A stretch of DNA of 64,000 bases from Amblyomma americanum (taxonomy: Eukaryota; Arthropoda; Arachnida; Ixodida; Ixodidae), in assembly GCF_052857255.1 (NCBI RefSeq), contig NW_027526486.1, positions 558,001 through 622,000 of the forward strand. Reading direction: 5' to 3'. This document shows, in pieces, positions 14,401-27,301 of the stretch (within the stretch, counting starts at the first letter, position 1; each line of letters begins with the position of its first letter). The notes under the pieces were generated by a model, which did no database searches, was not told the origin of the DNA, and was given only the letters and a program-made list of their open reading frames with translations. Made by a program: the position numbers and the translations under genes.

Positions 14401-17400
14401 AAAATCGATGCTCGTGAATCTTGCTAGTTTCGATCTAAAACGATGAATCCCGGTGTTTTGAACCGGAATACAAGTTTTCGCGCAGTTCTGAGAAAAAAAG
14501 TTTACACCTTTCTCTCGTCTACTATTCGACGACTCTTAAAATCGATGCTCGTGAATCTTGCTAGTTTCGACCTAAAACGATGTATCCCTTTGTTTTGAGC
14601 CGGAATACAAGTTTTCGCGCAGTTCTGAGAGAAAAAGTTTACACCTTTCTCTCGTCTACTGTTCGACGACTCGTAAAATTGATGCTCGTGAATCTTGCTA
14701 GTTTCGACCTAAAACGATGTATCCCGTTGTTTTGAGCCGCAATACAAGTTTTCGCGCCGTTCTGAGAGAAAACGTTTACACCTTTCTCTCGTCTACTATT
14801 CGAAGACTTGTAAAATCGATGCTCGTGAATCTTGCTAGTTTCGACCTAAAACGATGTATCCCTTTGTTTTGAGCCGGAATACAAGTTTTCGCGCAGTTCT
14901 GAGAGAAAAAGTTTACACCTTTCTCTCGTGTACTCTTCGACGACTTGTAAAATCGATGCTCGTGAATCATGCTAGTTTCGACCTAAAACGGTGTATCCCG
15001 TTGTTTTGAGCCGGAATACAAGTTTTCGCGCAGTTCTGAGAGAAAAAGTTTACACCTTTCTCTCGTGTTCTCTTCGATGACTTGTAAAATCGATGCTTGT
15101 GAATCATGCTAGTTTCGATCAAAAACGATGTATCCCGTTGTTTTGAGTCGGAATACAAGTTTTCGCGCAGTTCTGAGAGTTAAAGTTTACACCTTTCTGT
15201 CGTCTACTCTTCGAAGACTTGAGAAATCGATTCTCGTGAATCTTGCTAGATTCGATCTAAAGCAATCTATCTCGTTGTTTTGAGCCGGAATACAAGTTTT
15301 CGCGAGGTTCTGAGAGAAAAAGTTTACACCTTTCTCTCGTGTACTCTTCGACGACTTGTAAAATCGATGCTCGTGAATCTTTCTAGTTTCGATCTAAAAC
15401 CATTTATCCCATTGTTTTGAGCCGGAATACAAGTTTTCGCGCAGTTCTGAGAGAAAACGTTTACACCTTTTTCTCGTCTACTATTCGACGACTTGTAAAA
15501 TCGATGTTCGTGAATCTTGCTAGTTTCGATCTAAAACGTTGTATCCCGTTGTTTTGAGCCGGAATACAAGTTTTCGCGCAGTTCTGAGAGAAAAAGTTTA
15601 CACCTTTCTCTCGTGTACTCTTCGAAGACTTGTAAAATCGATGCTCGTGAATCTTGCTAGTTTCGATCTAAAACGATGTATCCCGTTGTTTTGAGCCGGA
15701 ATACAAGTTTTTGCGCAGTTCTGAGAGAAAAAGTTTACACCTTTCTCTCGTGTACTCTTCGAAGACTTGTAAAATCGATGCTCGTGAATCTTGCTAGTTT
15801 TGATCTAAAACGATGTATCCCGTTGTTTTGAGTCGGAATACAAGTTTTCGCGCAGTTCTGAGAGTTAAAGTTTACACCTTTCTCTCGTCTACTCTTCGAA
15901 GACTTGTGAAATCGATTCTCGTGAATCTTGCTAGATTCGATCTAAAGCAATCTATCTCGTTGTTTTGAGCCGGAATACAAGTTTTCGCGAGGTTCTGAGA
16001 GAAAAAGTTTACACCTTTCTCTCGTGTACTCTTCGACGACTTGTAAAATCGATGCTCGTGAATCTTTCTAGTTTCGCTCTAAAACTATTTATCCCGTTGT
16101 TTTGAGCCGGAATACAAGTTTTCGCGCAGTTCTGGGAGAAAACGTTTACACCTTTTTCTCGTCTACTATTCGATGACTTGTAAAATCGATGTTCGTGAAT
16201 CTTGCTAGTTTCGACCTAAAACGATGTATCCCGTTGTTTTGAGCCGGAATACAAGTTTTCGCGCAGTTCTGAGAGAAAAAGTTTACACCTTTCTCTCGTC
16301 TACTCCTCGACGACTCGTAAAATCTATGCTCGTGAATCTTGCTAGTTTCGATGTAAAACGATGTATCCCGTTGTTTTGAGCCGGAATACAAGTTTTCGCG
16401 CAGTTCTGAGAGTTAAAGTTTACACCTTTCTTTCATGTACTCTTCGAGGACATGTAAAATCGATGCTCGTGAATCTTGCTAGTTTCGACCTAAAACGATG
16501 TATCCTTTTGTTTTGAGCCGGAATACAAGTTTTCGCGCAGTTCTGAGAGAAAAAGTTTACACCTTTCTCTCGTGTACTCTTCGACGACATGTAAAATCGA
16601 TGCTCGTGAATCTTGCTAGTTTCGATCTAAAACGATGAATCCCGTTGTTTTGAACTGGAATACAAGTTTTCGCGCAGTTCTGAGAGAAAAAGTTTACACC
16701 TTTCTCTCGCGTTCTCTTCGATGACTTTTAAAATCGATGCTCGTGAATCATGCTAGTTTCGACCTAAAACGATGTATCCCGTTGTTTTGAGCCGGAATAC
16801 ACGTTTTCGCGCAGTTCTGAGAGGAAAAGTTTACACCTTTCTCTCGTGTACTCTTCGACGACTTGTAAAATCGATGCTCGTGAATCTTGCTAGTTTCGAT
16901 CTAAAACGATGTATCCCGTTGTTTTGAGCCGGAATACAAGTTTTCGCGCCGTTCTGAGAGAAAACGTTTACACCTTTCTCTCGTCTACTATTCGAAGACT
17001 TGAAAAATCGATGCTCGTGAATCTTGCTAGTTTCGACCTAAAACGATGTATCCCTTTGTTTTGAGCCGGAATACAAGTTTTCGCGCAGTTCTGAGAGAAA
17101 AAGTTTACACCTTTCTCTCGTCTACTATTCGACGACTTGTAAAATCGATGCTCGTGAATTATGCTAGTTTCGATCTAAAACGGTGTATCCCGTTGTTTTG
17201 AGCCGGAATACAAGTTTTCGCGCAGTTCTGAGAGAAAAAGTGTACACCTTTCTCTCATCTACTCTTCGAAGACTTGTAAAATCGATGCTCGTGAATCTTG
17301 CTAGTTTCGATCTAAAACGATGTATCCCGTTGTTTTGAGCCGGAATACAAGTTTTCGCGCAGTTCTGAGAGAAAAAGTTTACACCTTTCTCTCGTGTACT

Positions 17401-18914
17401 CTTCGACGACATGTAAAATCGATGCTCGTGAATTTTGCTAGTTTCGATCTAAAACGATATATCCTGTTGTTTTGAGCCGGAATACAAGTTTTCGCGCAGT
17501 TCGGAGAGAAAAAGTTTACACCTTTCTCTCGTCTACTCCTCGACGACTCGTAAAATCGATGCTCGTGAATCTTGCTAGTTTCGATGTAAAACGATGTATC
17601 CCGTTGTTTTGAGCCGGAATACAAGTTTTCGCGCAGTTCTGAGAGTTAAAGTTTACACCTTTCTTTCATGTACTCTTCGAGGACATGTAAAATCGATGCT
17701 CGTGAATCTTGCTAGTTTCGACCTAAAACGATGTATCCTTTTGTTTTGAGCCGGAATACAAGTTTTCGCGCAGTTCTGAGAGAAAAAGTTTACACCTTTC
17801 TCTCGTGTACTCTTCGACGACATGTAAAATCGATGCTCGTGAATCTTGCTAGTTTCGATCTAAAACGATGAATCCCGGTGTTTTGAACCGGAATACAAGT
17901 TTTCGCGCAGTTCTGAGAGAAAAAGTTTACACCTTTCTCTCGTCTACTCTTCGAAGACTTGTGAAATCGATTCTCGTGAATCTTGCTAGATTCGATCTAA
18001 AGCAATCTATCTCGTTGTTTTGAGCCGGAATACAAGTTTTCGCGAGGTTCTGAGAGAAAAAGTTTACACCTTTCTCTCGTGTACTCTTCGACGACTTGTA
18101 AAATCGATGCTCGTGAATCTTTCTAGTTTCGATCTAAAACTATTTATCCCGTTGTTTTGAGCCGGAATACAAGTTTTCGCGCAGTTCTGGGAGAAAACGT
18201 TTACACCTTTTTCTCGTCTACTATTCGATGACTTGTAAAATCGATGTTCGTGAATCTTGCTAGTTTCGACCTAAAACGATGTATCCCGTTGTTTTGAGCC
18301 GGAATACAAGTTTTCGCGCAGTTCTGAGAGAAAAAGTTTACACCTTTCTCTCGTCTACTCCTCGACGACTCGTAAAATCTATGCTCGTGAATCTTGCTAG
18401 TTTCGATGTAAAACGATGTATCCCGTTGTTTTGAGCCGGAATACAAGTTTTCGCGCAGTTCTGAGAGTTAAAGTTTACACCTTTCTTTCATGTACTCTTC
18501 GAGGACATGTAAAATCGATGCTCGTGAATCTTGCTAGTTTCGACCTAAAACGATGTATCCTTTTGTTTTGAGCCGGAATACAAGTTTTCGCGCAGTTCTG
18601 AGAGAAAAAGTTTACACCTTTCTCTCGTGTACTCTTCGACGACATGTAAAATCGATGCTCGTGAATCTTGCTAGTTTCGATCTAAAACGATGAATCCCGT
18701 TGTGTTGAACTGGAATACAAGTTTTCGCGCAGTTCTGAGAGAAAAAGTTTACACCTTTCTCTCGCGTTCTCTTCGATGACTTTTAAAATCGATGCTCGTG
18801 AATCATGCTAGTTTCGACCTAAAACGATGTATCCCGTTGTTTTGAGCCGGAATACACGTTTTCGCGCAGTTCTGAGAGGAAAAGTTTACACCTTTCTCTC
18901 GTGTACTCTTCGAC
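8441..18914. repeat. Rearranged higher-order repeats in block A
   Basis: These are the same monomer types as the flanking 26-mers, but the spacing between equivalent variants is irregular while staying an exact multiple of 137 bp. The monomer carrying GATGTAAAACG recurs at steps of 14, 14, 3, 4, 12, 7, 16, 9 and 6 monomers through this region. This is the footprint expected of repeated out-of-register but monomer-in-phase unequal exchange. No other feature is visible. Confidence 0.8.
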
Positions 18915-21900
18915 GACTTGTAAAATCGATGCTCGTGAATCTTGCTAGTTTCGATCTAAAACGATGTATCCCGTTGTTTTGAGCCGGAATACAAGTTTTC
19001 GCGCCGTTCTGAGAGAAAACGTTTACACCTTTCTCTCGTCTACTATTCGAAGACTTGAAAAATCGATGCTCGTGAATCTTGCTAGTTTCGACCTAAAACG
19101 ATGTATCCCTTTGTTTTGAGCCGGAATACAAGTTTTCGCGCAGTTCTGAGAGAAAAAGTTTACACCTTTCTCTCGTCTACTATTCGACGACTTGTAAAAT
19201 CGATGCTCGTGAATTATGCTAGTTTCGATCTAAAACGGTGTATCCCGTTGTTTTGAGCCGGAATACAAGTTTTCGCGCAGTTCTGAGAGAAAAAGTGTAC
19301 ACCTTTCTCTCATCTACTCTTCGAAGACTTGTAAAATCGATGCTCGTGAATCTTGCTAGTTTCGATCTAAAACGATGTATCCCGTTGTTTTGAGCCGGAA
19401 TACAAGTTTTCGCGCAGTTCTGAGAGAAAAAGTTTACACCTTTCTCTCGTGTACTCTTCGACGACATGTAAAATCGATGCTCGTGAATTTTGCTAGTTTC
19501 GATCTAAAACGATATATCCTGTTGTTTTGAGCCGGAATACAAGTTTTCGCGCAGTTCGGAGAGAAAAAGTTTACACCTTTCTCTCGTCTACTCCTCGACG
19601 ACTCGTAAAATCGATGCTCGTGAATCTTGCTAGTTTCGATGTAAAACGATGTATCCCGTTGTTTTGAGCCGGAATACAAGTTTTCGCGCAGTTCTGAGAG
19701 TTAAAGTTTACACCTTTCTTTCATGTACTCTTCGAGGACATGTAAAATCGATGCTCGTGAATCTTGCTAGTTTCGACCTAAAACGATGTATCCTTTTGTT
19801 TTGAGCCGGAATACAAGTTTTCGCGCAGTTCTGAGAGAAAAAGTTTACACCTTTCTCTCGTGTACTCTTCGACGACATGTAAAATCGATGCTCGTGAATC
19901 TTGCTAGTTTCGATCTAAAACGATGAATCCCGGTGTTTTGAACCGGAATACAAGTTTTCGCGCAGTTCTGAGAGAAAAAGTTTACACCTTTCTCTCGTCT
20001 ACTATTCGACGACTCTTAAAATCGATGCTCGTGAATCTTGCTAGTTTCGACCTAAAACGATGTATCCCTTTGTTTTGAGCCGGAATACAAGTTTTCGCGC
20101 AGTTCTGAGAGAAAAAGTTTACACCTTTCTCTCGTCTACTGTTCGACGACTCGTAAAATTGATGCTCGTGAATCTTGCTAGTTTCGACCTAAAACGATGT
20201 ATCCCGTTGTTTTGAGCCGGAATAAATGTTTTCGCGCAGTTCTGTGAGGAAAAGTTTACACCTTTCTCTCGTGTACTCTTCGACGACTTGTAAAATCGAT
20301 GCTCGTGAATCTTGCTAGTTTCGATCTAAAACGATGTATCCCGTTGTTTTGAGCCGCAATACAAGTTTTCGCGCCGTTCTGAGAGAAAACGTTTACACCT
20401 TTCTCTCGTCTACTATTCGAAGACTTGTAAAATCGATGCTCGTGAATCTTGCTAGTTTCGACCTAAAACGATGTATCCCTTTGTTTTGAGCCGGAATACA
20501 AGTTTTCGCGCAGTTCTGAGAGAAAAAGTTTACACCTTTCTCTCGTGTACTCTTCGACGACTTGTAAAATCGATGCTCGTGAATCATGCTAGTTTCGACC
20601 TAAAACGGTGTATCCCGTTGTTTTGAGCCGGAATACAAGTTTTCGCGCAGTTCTGAGAGAAAAAGTTTACACCGTTCTCTCGTGTTCTCTTCGATGACTT
20701 GTAAAATCGATGCTTGTGAATCATGCTAGTTTCGATCAAAAACGATGTATCCCGTTGTTTTGAGTCGGAATACAAGTTTTCGCGCAGTTCTGAGAGTTAA
20801 AGTTTACACCTTTCTGTCGTCTACTCTTCGAAGACTTGAGAAATCGATTCTCGTGAATCTTGCTAGATTCGATCTAAAGCAATCTATCTCGTTGTTTTGA
20901 GCCGGAATACAAGTTTTCGCGAGGTTCTGAGAGAAAAAGTTTACACCTTTCTCTCGTGTACTCTTCGACGACTTGTAAAATCGATGCTCGTGAATCTTTC
21001 TAGTTTCGATCTAAAACCATTTATCCCATTGTTTTGAGCCGGAATACAAGTTTTCGCGCAGTTCTGAGAGAAAACGTTTACACCTTTTTCTCGTCTACTA
21101 TTCGACGACTTGTAAAATCGATGTTCGTGAATCTTGCTAGTTTCGACCTAAAACGATGTATCCCGTTGTTTTGAGCCGGAATACAAGTTTTCGCGCAGTT
21201 CTGAGAGAAAAAGTTTACACCTTTCTCTCGTGTACTCTTCGACGACATGTAAAATCGATACTCGTTATTCTTGCTAGTTTCGATCTAAAACGATGTATAC
21301 CGTTGTTTTGAGCCGGAATAAAAGTTTTCGCGCAGTTCTGAGAGAAAAAGTTTACACCTTTCTCTCATCTACTCTTCGAAGACTTGTAAAATCGATGCTC
21401 GTGAATCTTGCTAGTTTCGAACTAAAACGATGTATCCCGTTGTTTTGAGCCGGAATACAAGTTTTCGCGCAGTTCTGAGAGAAAAAGTTTACACCTTTCT
21501 CTCGTGTACTCTTCGACGACTTGTAAAATTGATGCTCATGAATCATGCAAGTTTCGACCTAAAATGGTGTATCCCGTTGTTTTGAGCCGGAATACAAGTT
21601 TTCGCGCAGTTCTGAGAGAAAAAGTTTACACCTTTCTCTTATCTACTCTTCGAAGACTTGTAAAATCGATGCTCGTGAATCTTGCTAGTTTCAATCTAAA
21701 ACGATGTATCTCGTTGTTTTGAGCCGGAATACAAGTTTTCGCGAGGTTCTGAGAGAAAAAGTTTACACCTTTCTCTCGTCTACTATTCGACGACATGTAA
21801 AATCGATACTCGTTATTCTTGCTAGTTTCGATCTAAAACGATGTATCCCGTTGTTTTGAGCCGGAATACAAGTTTTCGCGCAGTTCTGAGAGAAAACGTT

Positions 21901-22476
21901 TACACCTTTCTCTCGTCTACTATTCGAAGACTTGTAAAATCGATGCTCGTGAATCTTGCTAGTTTCGACTTAAAACGATGTATCCCTTTGTTTTGAGCCG
22001 GAATACAAGTTTTCGCGCAGTTCTGAGAGAAAAAGTTTACACCTTTCTCTCGTGTACTCTTCGACGACTTGTAAAATCGATGCTCGTGAATCATGCTAGT
22101 TTCGACCTAAAACGGTGTATCCCGTTGTTTTGAGCCGGAATACAAGTTTTCGCGCAGTTCTGAGAGAAAAAGTTTACACCTTTCTCTCATCTACTCTTCG
22201 AAGACTTGTAAAATCGATGCTCGTGAATCTTGCTAGTTTCGAACTAAAACGATGTATCCCGTTGTTTTGAGCCGGAATACAAGTTTTCGCGCAGTTCTGA
22301 GAGAAAAAGTTTACACCTTTCTCTTATCTACTCTTCGAAGACTTGTAAAATCGATGCTCGTGAATCTTGCTAGTTTCAATCTAAAACGATGTATCTCGTT
22401 GTTTTGAGCCGGAATACAAGTTTTCGCGAGGTTCTGAGAGAAAAAGTTTACACCTTTCTCTCGTCTACTATTCGAC
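18915..22476. repeat. 26-monomer higher-order repeat, right copy 1
   Basis: This is the first of two adjacent 3,562-bp HOR copies that I estimate by eye to be more than 99% alike. Private differences include ACCGTTCTC at about 20,673 against ACCTTTCTC in the next copy, and TGTATACC near 21,296 against TGTATCCC. It contains the variant cassette 21,147-22,471, which carries the ATACTCGTTATTC and CATGCAAG monomers and is absent from the left HOR copies. Confidence 0.88.
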
Positions 22477-25400
22477 GACTTGTAAAATCGATGCTCGTGA
22501 ATCTTGCTAGTTTCGATCTAAAACGATGTATCCCGTTGTTTTGAGCCGGAATACAAGTTTTCGCGCCGTTCTGAGAGAAAACGTTTACACCTTTCTCTCG
22601 TCTACTATTCGAAGACTTGAAAAATCGATGCTCGTGAATCTTGCTAGTTTCGACCTAAAACGATGTATCCCTTTGTTTTGAGCCGGAATACAAGTTTTCG
22701 CGCAGTTCTGAGAGAAAAAGTTTACACCTTTCTCTCGTCTACTATTCGACGACTTGTAAAATCGATGCTCGTGAATTATGCTAGTTTCGATCTAAAACGG
22801 TGTATCCCGTTGTTTTGAGCCGGAATACAAGTTTTCGCGCAGTTCTGAGAGAAAAAGTGTACACCTTTCTCTCATCTACTCTTCGAAGACTTGTAAAATC
22901 GATGCTCGTGAATCTTGCTAGTTTCGATCTAAAACGATGTATCCCGTTGTTTTGAGCCGGAATACAAGTTTTCGCGCAGTTCTGAGAGAAAAAGTTTACA
23001 CCTTTCTCTCGTGTACTCTTCGACGACATGTAAAATCGATGCTCGTGAATTTTGCTAGTTTCGATCTAAAACGATATATCCTGTTGTTTTGAGCCGGAAT
23101 ACAAGTTTTCGCGCAGTTCGGAGAGAAAAAGTTTACACCTTTCTCTCGTCTACTCCTCGACGACTCGTAAAATCGATGCTCGTGAATCTTGCTAGTTTCG
23201 ATGTAAAACGATGTATCCCGTTGTTTTGAGCCGGAATACAAGTTTTCGCGCAGTTCTGAGAGTTAAAGTTTACACCTTTCTTTCATGTACTCTTCGAGGA
23301 CATGTAAAATCGATGCTCGTGAATCTTGCTAGTTTCGACCTAAAACGATGTATCCTTTTGTTTTGAGCCGGAATACAAGTTTTCGCGCAGTTCTGAGAGA
23401 AAAAGTTTACACCTTTCTCTCGTGTACTCTTCGACGACATGTAAAATCGATGCTCGTGAATCTTGCTAGTTTCGATCTAAAACGATGAATCCCGGTGTTT
23501 TGAACCGGAATACAAGTTTTCGCGCAGTTCTGAGAGAAAAAGTTTACACCTTTCTCTCGTCTACTATTCGACGACTCTTAAAATCGATGCTCGTGAATCT
23601 TGCTAGTTTCGACCTAAAACGATGTATCCCTTTGTTTTGAGCCGGAATACAAGTTTTCGCGCAGTTCTGAGAGAAAAAGTTTACACCTTTCTCTCGTCTA
23701 CTGTTCGACGACTCGTAAAATTGATGCTCGTGAATCTTGCTAGTTTCGACCTAAAACGATGTATCCCGTTGTTTTGAGCCGGAATAAATGTTTTCGCGCA
23801 GTTCTGTGAGGAAAAGTTTACACCTTTCTCTCGTGTACTCTTCGACGACTTGTAAAATCGATGCTCGTGAATCTTGCTAGTTTCGATCTAAAACGATGTA
23901 TCCCGTTGTTTTGAGCCGCAATACAAGTTTTCGCGCCGTTCTGAGAGAAAACGTTTACACCTTTCTCTCGTCTACTATTCGAAGACTTGTAAAATCGATG
24001 CTCGTGAATCTTGCTAGTTTCGACCTAAAACGATGTATCCCTTTGTTTTGAGCCGGAATACAAGTTTTCGCGCAGTTCTGAGAGAAAAAGTTTACACCTT
24101 TCTCTCGTGTACTCTTCGACGACTTGTAAAATCGATGCTCGTGAATCATGCTAGTTTCGACCTAAAACGGTGTATCCCGTTGTTTTGAGCCGGAATACAA
24201 GTTTTCGCGCAGTTCTGAGAGAAAAAGTTTACACCTTTCTCTCGTGTTCTCTTCGATGACTTGTAAAATCGATGCTTGTGAATCATGCTAGTTTCGATCA
24301 AAAACGATGTATCCCGTTGTTTTGAGTCGGAATACAAGTTTTCGCGCAGTTCTGAGAGTTAAAGTTTACACCTTTCTGTCGTCTACTCTTCGAAGACTTG
24401 AGAAATCGATTCTCGTGAATCTTGCTAGATTCGATCTAAAGCAATCTATCTCGTTGTTTTGAGCCGGAATACAAGTTTTCGCGAGGTTCTGAGAGAAAAA
24501 GTTTACACCTTTCTCTCGTGTACTCTTCGACGACTTGTAAAATCGATGCTCGTGAATCTTTCTAGTTTCGATCTAAAACCATTTATCCCATTGTTTTGAG
24601 CCGGAATACAAGTTTTCGCGCAGTTCTGAGAGAAAACGTTTACACCTTTTTCTCGTCTACTATTCGACGACTTGTAAAATCGATGTTCGTGAATCTTGCT
24701 AGTTTCGACCTAAAACGATGTATCCCGTTGTTTTGAGCCGGAATACAAGTTTTCGCGCAGTTCTGAGAGAAAAAGTTTACACCTTTCTCTCGTGTACTCT
24801 TCGACGACATGTAAAATCGATACTCGTTATTCTTGCTAGTTTCGATCTAAAACGATGTATCCCGTTGTTTTGAGCCGGAATAAAAGTTTTCGCGCAGTTC
24901 TGAGAGAAAAAGTTTACACCTTTCTCTCATCTACTCTTCGAAGACTTGTAAAATCGATGCTCGTGAATCTTGCTAGTTTCGAACTAAAACGATGTATCCC
25001 GTTGTTTTGAGCCGGAATACAAGTTTTCGCGCAGTTCTGAGAGAAAAAGTTTACACCTTTCTCTCGTGTACTCTTCGACGACTTGTAATATTGATGCTCA
25101 TGAATCATGCAAGTTTCGACCTAAAATGGTGTATCCCGTTGTTTTGAGCCGGAATACAAGTTTTCGCGCAGTTCTGAGAGAAAAAGTTTACACCTTTCTC
25201 TTATCTACTCTTCGAAGACTTGTAAAATCGATGCTCGTGAATCTTGCTAGTTTCAATCTAAAACGATGTATCTCGTTGTTTTGAGCCGGAATACAAGTTT
25301 TCGCGAGGTTCTGAGAGAAAAAGTTTACACCTTTCTCTCGTCTACTATTCGACGACATGTAAAATCGATACTCGTTATTCTTGCTAGTTTCGATCTAAAA

Positions 25401-26038
25401 CGATGTATCCCGTTGTTTTGAGCCGGAATACAAGTTTTCGCGCAGTTCTGAGAGAAAACGTTTACACCTTTCTCTCGTCTACTATTCGAAGACTTGTAAA
25501 ATCGATGCTCGTGAATCTTGCTAGTTTCGACTTAAAACGATGTATCCCTTTGTTTTGAGCCGGAATACAAGTTTTCGCGCAGTTCTGAGAGAAAAAGTTT
25601 ACACCTTTCTCTCGTGTACTCTTCGACGACTTGTAAAATCGATGCTCGTGAATCATGCTAGTTTCGACCTAAAACGGTGTATCCCGTTGTTTTGAGCCGG
25701 AATACAAGTTTTCGCGCAGTTCTGAGAGAAAAAGTTTACACCTTTCTCTCATCTACTCTTCGAAGACTTGTAAAATCGATGCTCGTGAATCTTGCTAGTT
25801 TCGAACTAAAACGATGTATCCCGTTGTTTTGAGCCGGAATACAAGTTTTCGCGCAGTTCTGAGAGAAAAAGTTTACACCTTTCTCTTATCTACTCTTCGA
25901 AGACTTGTAAAATCGATGCTCGTGAATCTTGCTAGTTTCAATCTAAAACGATGTATCTCGTTGTTTTGAGCCGGAATACAAGTTTTCGCGAGGTTCTGAG
26001 AGAAAAAGTTTACACCTTTCTCTCGTCTACTATTCGAC
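22477..26038. repeat. 26-monomer higher-order repeat, right copy 2
   Basis: This is the second adjacent copy of the 3,562-bp HOR. It ends at the point where block B begins: after the shared TATTCGACGAC the sequence becomes CTCGTAAAACCG instead of the HOR's TTGTAAAATCG. Because the copies are in perfect register and so similar, this pair is probably the youngest amplification in the window. Confidence 0.88.
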
Positions 26039-27101
26039 GACTCGTAAAACCGATGCTCGTGAATCTTGCTAGTTTCGACCTAAAACGATTATCCCGTTGT
26101 TTTGAGCCGGAATAAAAGTTTTCGCGCAGTTCTGCGAGAAAAAGTTTACACCTTTCTCTCGTGTACTCTTCGAGGACTTGTAAAATCGATGCTCGTGAAT
26201 CTTGCTAGTTTCGATCTAAAACGATGTATCCCGTTGTTTTGAGCCGGAATACAAGTTTTCGCGCAGTTCTGAGAGAAAACGTTTACACCTTTCTCTCGTC
26301 TACTATTCGAAGACTTGTAAAATCGATGCTCGTGAATCTTGCTAGTTTCGATCTAAAACGATTTATCCTGTTGTTTTGAGCCGGAATACAAGTCTTCGCG
26401 CAGTCCTGAGAGAAAAAGTTTACACATTTCTCTCGTCTACTCTTCGACGACTTGTAATATCGATGCTCGTGAATCTTGCTAGTTTCGATCTAAAACGATG
26501 TAACCCGTTGTTTTGAGCCGGAATACAAGTTTTCGCGCAGTTCTGAGAGAAAAAGTTTACACCTTTCTCTCGTCTATATTCGACAACTTGTAAAATCGAT
26601 GCTCGTGAAACTTGCTAGTTTCGACCTAAAACGATGTATCCCGTTGTTTTGAGCCGGAATACATGTTTTCGCGCAGATCTCAGAGAAAAAGTTCACACCT
26701 TTCTCTCGTGTACTCTTAGACGACTTGTAAAATTGATGCTCGTGAATCTTGCTAGTTTCGATCTAAAACGATGAATCCCGTTGTTTTGAGCCGGAATACA
26801 AGTTTTCGCGCAGTTCTGAGAGAAAAAGTTAACACCTTTCTCTCGTCTAGTATTCGACGACTTGTAAAATCGATGCTCGTGAATCTTGCTAGTTTCGGCC
26901 TAAAACGATGTATCCCGTTGTTTTGAGCCGGAATACACGTTTTCGCGCAGTTCTGAGAGAAAAAGTTTACACCTTTCTCTCGTGTACTCTTCGACGACTT
27001 GACAAATCGATGCTCGTGAATCTTGCTAGTTTCGACCTAAAACGATGTATCCTTTTGTTTTGAGCTGGAATACAAGTTTTCGCGCAGTTCTGAGAGAAAA
27101 A

Positions 27102-27301
27102 GTTTACACCTTTCTCTCGTCTACTCTTCGGCGACTCGTAAAATCGATGCTCATGAATTTTGCTAGTTTCGATCTTCTCTCGTCTATTCTTCGATGACTC
27201 GTAAAATCGATGCTCTTGAATCATGCTAGTTTCGATCTAAAACGTTGTATCCCGTTGTTTTGAGCCGGAATACAAGTTTTCGCGCAGTTCTGAGAGAAAA
27301 A
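27102..27301. repeat. 200-bp unit: full monomer plus 63-bp truncated monomer
   Basis: The anchor-to-anchor distance here is 200 bp, or 137 + 63. At 27,171 the monomer reads GATC and then jumps to TTCTCTCGTCTATTC, losing 74 bp that normally lie between TTTCGATCT and TTCTCTCGTC. The junction shares a T/CT microhomology. This is the first of eight copies in the window. Confidence 0.9.

Larger units (their letters stand above)
1..26040. repeat. 137-bp satellite array, block A (left)
   Basis: This is a head-to-tail array of a 137-bp monomer; each unit can be anchored on GTTTACACC. Anchors at 115, 252, 389 and 526 are 137 bp apart, and the anchor at 26,008 is exactly 189 x 137 bp from the first, so block A has no net length change. 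A consensus monomer has 29 C, 28 G (41.6% GC) and 11 CpG. Recognisable monomer variants recur in long patterns, which makes this a higher-order repeat array. Minus-strand frames of 63-82 codons recur throughout because the monomer is stop-poor on that strand; many begin at TTG rather than ATG and all end within about two monomers, so I do not call them genes. No gene is visible in this stretch. Confidence 0.97.

Noticed and set aside
21504..21722. Plus-strand open frames of 61-85 codons in the satellite (also near 25,066, 40,361, 49,405, 58,019 and 61,020)
   Set aside because: These arise in monomers that have lost a stop by point change; sequence and position follow the repeat. No start context or homology is recognised.
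1..26040. CRISPR-like array
   Set aside because: Repeats are contiguous 137-bp units with no unique spacers, no cas genes and eukaryotic context.
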